Source: Clytia hemisphaerica (taxonomy: Eukaryota; Cnidaria; Hydrozoa; Leptothecata; Clytiidae). Taken from it: 64,000 bases of DNA. The position numbers and the translations under genes are program-made. The notes beneath the pieces were generated by a model, which saw nothing but the letters and a program-made list of their open reading frames with translations, did not search any database and was not told the origin of the DNA. Location of the stretch: assembly GCA_902728285.1 (NCBI GenBank), contig CACVBU010000492.1, forward strand, positions 872,787-936,786, in the 5' to 3' direction. Positions 58,901 through 64,000 of the stretch are shown one piece after another (the first letter of the stretch is position 1; every line of letters starts with the position of its first letter).

Positions 58901-59451
58901 TGAGTGTTGTTCTCAAGAATGCAATTGAATTGTGGGATCACATGAGGATCATAGTCTGGCCTGTGATGACCTTCTTTCTGTAGGTGATGAAAAGTATAGT
59001 AAAGGATTTAAAAACAGATGTTTTGTAAACAAGAAGAACTGCTCTTTGACTTTCATTTGAGGTCAATTCAGATTCAACACAAAAAAACATTCACTATGCT
59101 ATCTGGTTCATTCTTGAATAAACAGTGTGAGACGAAAATACAAAGATAGCCTTCAGAGTTTTTACAACATCCTTGAAAATGAAGCCTCGGTACCAATGGA
59201 AAAGTGATGTAAAGAGATACCTCAAGAATAGCGTGTGCTTCGACAGACAGATTAAACATTTTGCCATGCGTCATTCGATTGATGAACTCATAAATATTTT
59301 CATCTCCAGCTTTCGGTGTTGACGTCACTTGGGTCCAGATCTCCCTGATCTTCTGTAATCGTTTTTGGTCATCGCTGCTTAGTGAATTGATGGTTTTCGA
59401 AAGAACGCACACCAGTAATACGCCATGCAACAAATTCATAATTATTTCCAT
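55905..59451 (-). CDS. Phospholipase B1-like GDSL lipase, single domain with C-terminal membrane anchor
   Basis: Six minus-strand exons, 59451-59221, 58977-58611, 58114-57926, 57133-56902, 56659-56462 and 56259-55905, join in frame to 523 residues. An N-terminal signal peptide is followed by [12 protein letters not shown] with the catalytic Ser (block I), [10 protein letters not shown] and [16 protein letters not shown] typical of membrane phospholipase B, IGGNDLC (block III, oxyanion Gly/Asn) and [13 protein letters not shown] with the catalytic Asp and His (block V). Near the C-terminus [18 protein letters not shown] is a membrane span followed by a basic stop-transfer. Vertebrate PLB1 has four tandem lipase repeats; this gene has one, as in many invertebrate and nematode members. 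Likely role: hydrolysis of phospholipids or lysophospholipids at the cell surface. Confidence 0.9.
56727..56822. repeat. 47-base direct duplication in a PLB intron
   Basis: TATGGACAAAGGCGTTTGTT starts at 56727 and again at 56774, with the 47-base unit (ending AACACTTCAAGTT) differing at one base. Likely a recent slippage duplication. Confidence 0.85.
57195..57425. repeat. Poly-C / CGCTTATTAA repeat copy in a PLB intron
   Basis: CGGGTACCTATGAAGCGTCC is followed by TTTTCCACCCAGGACATT twice, CCCGCTTATTAA and a run of 14 C before GCTTATTAAGTTTTGAG. It shares its phrases with 49.44-49.55 kb. Confidence 0.5.
57647..57795. mobile_element. Short MITE in a PLB intron, TA target site
   Basis: GTGAGGTTAAG..., then AATCACGACGACGGACGAAA, is repeated inverted at the right end with a short spacer. 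TA dinucleotides flank it (57647-57648, 57794-57795). About 149 bases, non-coding. Confidence 0.7.
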
Positions 59452-60370
59452 CTAATTTTATTGTCACTGATTAATTTATATCTATTCATGAAATAGAATG
59501 ATCGAATTAATCAAATACAATAAATGACTGTGATCGTTCTGAACCTTCTGTGAGGCTTTTAGTTAATGCAACAAAATATCGAAACTGTAAAATGTCTGTT
59601 CTTGCAGAAATCTTTACTACACCCCCTCCTCTATCGCTATCCAAATCGATATGAAAATTAAAAAAAATGCGATCAACGTTAAATACTAATTCTCAAAATC
59701 AGATTTAAGAAGTGTGAAAAAGTTAGTTTCACAGTGAAAAGTAGATAAGGTTAAATACGTTAAGAGAAATCCTTAGATTCGATCGTTTTCTATTCAACAG
59801 TAACTGTTCTTAACCTAAACAACAAAACGTTACGTGACTAACGAACGACGAACCTTTCTCATACCTCTGTACACTTTATCTAAACAACTAAACAAGCACT
59901 TCAAAAAAATACAAAAACACAAGAAAGCTCCTTATACCACACATGAAAAAAACGTTTTAGATCAAATAAAAGTGTGAGGTAACTTTATTCCTTTGGATAC
60001 GTTTTATTGTCATGTGACAGTTAAAGGATTAAGCAAGATGTATATATATGATACTGTTCGAAACTTTACACTTGACCTGCTATTGTATAAAACTTTGAGC
60101 TATAATGCTAAGCAACCCCAGGACTGACCCGAAAATTGGAGTTGCTTATAAAGAAATGTGTAAAGGAGCTATAGTGTAATCTCTACATTTGTTCTTGAAT
60201 TCTCTTTTATTTTAAAAATATTCCACTTAAAAATAGTAGTTAATAAGCAGGTAGTTAAACAAAAAACTTGAAAAGACTCTAAAGATCTGGAGATTTAATT
60301 TATTAACAGGGGACCTGATTGCTAGGGGGTTTAAAACTTGAAATTAATTTAATGAAGGTCGTCATAATAG
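59452..60370. other. Intergenic stretch upstream of the PLB gene
   Basis: AT-rich; it presumably holds the PLB promoter, since the PLB ATG is at 59451 on the minus strand. I see no gene and no strong core-promoter motif. Confidence 0.5.
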
Positions 60371-60373
60371 ATT

Positions 60374-60644
60374 GGGCTTTTCCAGAAAAATTTTTTACCC
60401 CCACTGTTTAGGATATTGATTTTTCGAAGTATGAAACCCCCTGGATACCTACTTTATTAGTAAAGACCCCCTGGATATCCACTCTTAAAAATATGCTCAA
60501 CTTCCTGGATATCCTCTCTTATAAAGATGCTTACCCCTGGATGTCGTATTTTTTACTCGAAAAGACACTTTACCCAGCTTTACCCCCTAGATATCGGCTA
60601 TCCTCAACAGGGGGAGGGGGCACGGACTATTTCTGGAAAATCCC
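60374..60644. mobile_element. Foldback element with CCCCCTGGATA repeats, ATT target duplication
   Basis: GGGCTTTTCCAGAAA at 60374 matches the inverse of the right end (TTTCTGGAAAATCCC) apart from one base. ATT flanks both sides (60371-60373, 60645-60647). Inside, CCCCTGGATAYC occurs several times as direct repeats. No ORF. Confidence 0.65.
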
Positions 60645-60804
60645 ATTTCACACCAAATATGTTAGGGATTCTAATTAGTACTTTGTAACTGAAAGACCCC
60701 CGCAAGGAATGCTTTGTAAGATTTTTTGCTGTTAGTGTCAGCTTAGTGAAAATCTTTGAATCCTAGAATGTAGAGGTATAGTTCCCGAGAAATTCAAAAT
60801 ATCG

Positions 60805-61197
60805 ATGATGAAATGTAACGTCCCAGTCAAAATAGTGTTCACATTACGTAAAGTGAAACATTTCATGCCACCATTGAAAGAGCAAATTGAAAAAAGCCTT
60901 AAAAGCGGTGTAGTTTATAAAATTACTTGTCCATGCTGTCAGGCATGCTATGTCGGACAAACGAACCGGTACATGCTACAACGTTTAAAAGAGCATCAAC
61001 GCACATCTAGTCCAGTGGGGAGTCATCTTAAAACTTGCAATGTAAACATCACAATTGACGACATAATGATTCTCGCATCAACAACAAAATCAGAGGACTA
61101 TCTAATGACATTAGAGGCATTATCTATTCATGAAATACACCCGGGACTTAATAAAAAGGATGAGTACAAAAGCAGAATGCTAACAATAAAAATATAA
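60805..61197 (+). pseudogene. GIY-YIG domain, C-terminal end of a Penelope-like retroelement
   Basis: The 130-residue frame contains SGVVYKITCPCCQACYVGQT, the paired GIY and YIG elements of the nuclease with a Cys pair, then RLKEHQR and the C-terminal LEALSIHEIHPGLN...KDEYKSRMLTIKI seen in retroelement proteins. There is no reverse transcriptase upstream, so the copy is 5' truncated. The start codon is arbitrary. An A-rich end follows the downstream ribozyme-like motif. Confidence 0.7.
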
Positions 61198-61381
61198 TTG
61201 TTTAACTATTCCCAGGTGAATAGTTGCCTGGGAATCGTTTCTCAATTTGTTTTGAAAAATGATTCAATTTTACTTTTTGTTAGAGTTGTAGATGTAGGAT
61301 AGATGTATGGATGTAATTTTTAGAGAGTATGTATAAATGTTGACGATTGATTTTAACTGTTTTTAATGCTTTTATATCTAT

Positions 61382-61445
61382 CTATTTTACTTTTAGACCT
61401 GATGATGGATAATAATCCCAAATATATTGTCAAAAATAAAATAAC
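61382..61445 (+). ncRNA. Decayed hammerhead-ribozyme-like motif 3' of the Penelope GIY-YIG ORF
   Basis: CTGATGA (61399-61405) is followed by a GGAT/ATCC stem with AATA loop (61407-61418), then CAAAT where GAAA is expected, and a GTC (61429-61431). Upstream TATTTTACTTTTA can pair with downstream AAAAATAAAATA as stem I. Penelope-like elements are known to carry type I hammerheads. The core G at 61419 is C here, so activity is unlikely. Confidence 0.45.
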
Positions 61446-62046
61446 AAAATAGTTGGTACCAATCTTATGAAAATCTTTGGTAAGTACATTTGGCACGATT
61501 TACATTTAGTACCGGGTGTGCCACAAAGAAGTTACCCTTTTTGATTTAATATTGCAGGCGAAGGAAAATAAAAAAAATATATATTTTTTGAATTGTTTAA
61601 AGGAAAGCCTAACTTAAAATTTGGTGTATTATTTTTGAAATTTGCTTTATTAGTTAAGAAGTTATGGACAAAAAACGAAAACATCAATTTTAAAAAATGT
61701 CAAAAAGGCAAAAAATGAGGGTATCAATTTATCAAAAATAACTTTTCCCTCCCTCCTCCTATGTTTTATGTATTCATTTATCGATCTCTTTGTGTAATTT
61801 AACGAGCTCCCAGGTATCATCAAGGCACAATATGAAAAAACCTTGAAAACTTTCATCAAGCCTCACCAAGAGTTTCTAAAGCTGTTGGTCGGTTTGCGTA
61901 AAAGTGGACATGGAGACGGTTTGACCCACAGGGATTATAAGAGTGCTTCAATTTGTTGGTTTTTTGTTTTTATATGTTGCTGTTAATATACAAAATCTCA
62001 CTGTAAAATTTTTTCACCAGAATTTGCACCAATCTGGAAATATCGC

Positions 62047-63038
62047 GTTACGTACGGGACATTTTGCGTTACGTACGGGACGGTTTTGAGAAAATTCTAA
62101 TTTTAAAGCTTTAATTGTAACATAATCCTTGTGTTGTGTGGCATCTTTCGTTGGATCATCCAATGAAGGATAGGTTGAAGTAAAATTTTTTGCCTTGTTT
62201 TTATTTATAAGTGCTAGTGGGAGAAATGGGTAGAGATTTTACTTCACGGTTGAGCTTTTATGTCCCGTACGTAACAGTTTGGTTGAATGAACTGGTATAA
62301 TCTTTTGTGAAACCATTATGACAAATAATTTACATAGATTTCTTAATTGATATCTGAGGATCATAACTAAAATTTGAAATTTGCTGTAAAAACCATAGAA
62401 AAAAAGATATTTTAACTGATTTGAGCCTAATTGGAGATGGTTCTACGTGAATGTCCCGTACGTAACACCTATAAAATTGGGCATATCTCGCGGAAAGTTT
62501 GGTTTAAAATTTGTTTTTTTTTCAGTTTTTTGTAAGTTTTCCAGATCCCTCTCTAAAAATGATTGCTAAATTCTCTGGGTCTACATCGTTTTTCCAAAAA
62601 ACTGCTTAGAAATAAAATTTGTCCCGTACCCAACTTTGTCCTGTACGTAACAACAAATTTCTATTAAATACACAGCTGTTTCTTAAACTATATTTTAGTG
62701 TTTACTTCCAATTTTATTGAACATATGATGGCTGTTATCAATCACCTACCTTCAAGACAACTTTTTTCAGTCAGTTGAGTGATTGAGAGGGTCATTGATA
62801 GCTGTGAGGGAGTAATACAATTCAAAAGGTTGCAATACAGAGTCCAATCTTTATCTATAGTGTGACCCACTAAACGTAACCTGAGATTTCACTGAAACCC
62901 TTTAAGTTTTTTCTCTAGCTGTTTCTCTAAACTTATAAGTTATTGGTTTGAAATTTTAGCTGACCCTTTTTCATGATATAGAGCCTAGAGATGTGAGAGA
63001 GTGTATGTAGTATTTTGAAAGTTTGTCCCGTACGTAAC
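62047..63038. repeat. Seven copies of a GTTACGTACGGGACA motif at about 190-base spacing
   Basis: GTTACGTACGGGACA occurs at 62047 and 62068. Its inverse TGTCCCGTACGTAAC occurs at 62261, 62452, 62620 (two changes), 62637 (one change) and 63024. Main intervals are 193, 191, 185 and 387 bases. The sequence between copies shows little similarity. Not coding. They may be subterminal sites of a transposon whose ORF lies to the right. Confidence 0.7.
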
Positions 63039-63164
63039 AACAAAGAACTTATGATTATCAGCAATAGTAACATATTCATTTGAGGCTAGATTGCTAACAT
63101 AAACAAATTATGATAAATCTTATGTTTGTTTTTTAAAGTAGAATAAAACAAGATATAGATAATA

Positions 63165-63964
63165 ATGAAACCAGTCAATCAACGAGTAAGAGAGCATCGC
63201 CAGCGTATGAAAGATTCATTGGGAGGTGAAGTATTCAAAGAGATGAAAAGAGGAAGGATAGAGAAGATCAGGAAAAAGCAGAAAAAAACAACTACTTAAA
63301 AAATGATGAGGCAAAAGAGGAGTATTGCAAGAAGGGAAGAGCGAGTAAGAGATTACAACAGGCCAGAAAAAGATAAAGTGAGGGACAAACATCTGAGTTA
63401 TCAATTTTACAAAGAAATAAACTAATTGGCAAAAAAAAGAGAAAGCGAAATTCTGAAAACATGAGAAAAGAACAGGACACTTTAAAAATTAAAGTTAAGC
63501 TTACATACAACAAGAACAGAAGGCTTAGAAGACAGTAGGCAAGCAATGAGAATGAAACCAGTCAGTCTGCAACCCCAGAATCTGTAAACCTTGATACATT
63601 AGTCATAAACAGTGTATCACCTCATGGAAAAAGACGCACCCTACAAAGATTAGCCTTGAGCAATCCTCCATTAGAAGTCCGTCCACTTTATGTCTCGATA
63701 AGGTGGAAAGTAGGCTCAAAGCCAAAGAAGATACCCGATCTTTTCTTCACGAGAAGGTCATAAATTTCATGAATCAGGACATTAATTCTGTTGTTGTTCC
63801 CGAGGAAAAGAAAAGTCATAAAAATCTGCGATGGCATAAAAACTCTATGGCATAAGTTTGAAGCGGAAAATTATGACAAGGAAATTTCATATGCTCAATT
63901 CTGGCGCTATGTTTCAGAAAATATTATTAAGCCGAAGCCAGAGGACTGGGGTGCATGCTTATAG
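63165..63964 (+). pseudogene. Broken repeat-encoded protein (probable transposon-associated ORF)
   Basis: A frame opens at 63165 (VREHRQRMK..., KEMKRGRIEKIRKKQKK) and stops after about 44 codons. Later frames continue with Lys/Arg-rich segments (YNRPEKDKVRDKH; YNKNRRLRRQ), SVSPHGKRRTLQRL, and SYAQFWRYVSENIIKPKPED. The layout, a basic coiled N-terminus then a Tyr/Phe-Arg-Pro-like segment, recalls repetitive proteins common in cnidarian and other invertebrate genomes. Several stops and frame changes make it non-functional. Family assignment is weak. Confidence 0.4.
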
Positions 63965-64000
63965 TCGGGGAGCAGAATTCAATATCTCGAGTTAGAAGCG

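Overview
The window is nuclear DNA from an invertebrate animal. Genes are split by short GT-AG introns, mostly 150-600 bases. The recognisable families are animal ones: a mucin-type cystine-knot protein, a family-2 carbohydrate sulfotransferase, a polyhomeotic-like FCS/SAM protein, and a phospholipase B1-like lipase. The sequence is AT-rich and dense in small foldback transposons and GIY-YIG retroelement remnants of Penelope type. I cannot fix the phylum from sequence alone; a cnidarian, lophotrochozoan or sponge source would all fit.

Layout. 1-6665 (+): the 3' part of a Ser/Thr-rich tandem-repeat mucin ending in VWC-like and CTCK cystine-knot domains. 9375-11021 (-): the catalytic end of a Golgi carbohydrate sulfotransferase. 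12730-16038 (-): a polyhomeotic-like gene. 16857-18770 (+): a complete secreted plant-type haem peroxidase in five exons. 18.8-26.9 kb: mostly mobile-element debris. 26928-54812 (+): one very large gene that I reconstruct as 45 exons and 3,432 codons, encoding a secreted histidine-rich protein. 55905-59451 (-): a complete six-exon phospholipase B1-like gene convergent with the giant gene. 60.4-64 kb: a Penelope-like GIY-YIG fragment with a decayed hammerhead-like motif, an array of a 15-base motif at about 190-base spacing, and a broken repeat-encoded ORF.

The giant gene is the main discovery. Almost every intron is phase 1, so nearly every exon is a self-contained cassette. The two short runs that leave phase 1 (exons 12-13 and 25-28) and the pair 36-37 return to it exactly, and the total length is divisible by three. 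The cassettes include polyhistidine, Gly-His-Tyr, Asp/Glu-rich and Lys/Arg-rich types, plus a recurring His-Pro module with a PCxKxxC motif. One exon has been triplicated and another quadruplicated recently, with their introns. A transposon in one of those duplicate introns has a perfect empty site in its neighbour.

Several genes encode or modify extracellular material: mucin, sulfotransferase, peroxidase and the His-rich protein. By analogy with His-rich jaw, beak and spicule proteins, the giant product may be a metal-binding or cross-linked matrix protein. That is inference; no homologue was recognised.
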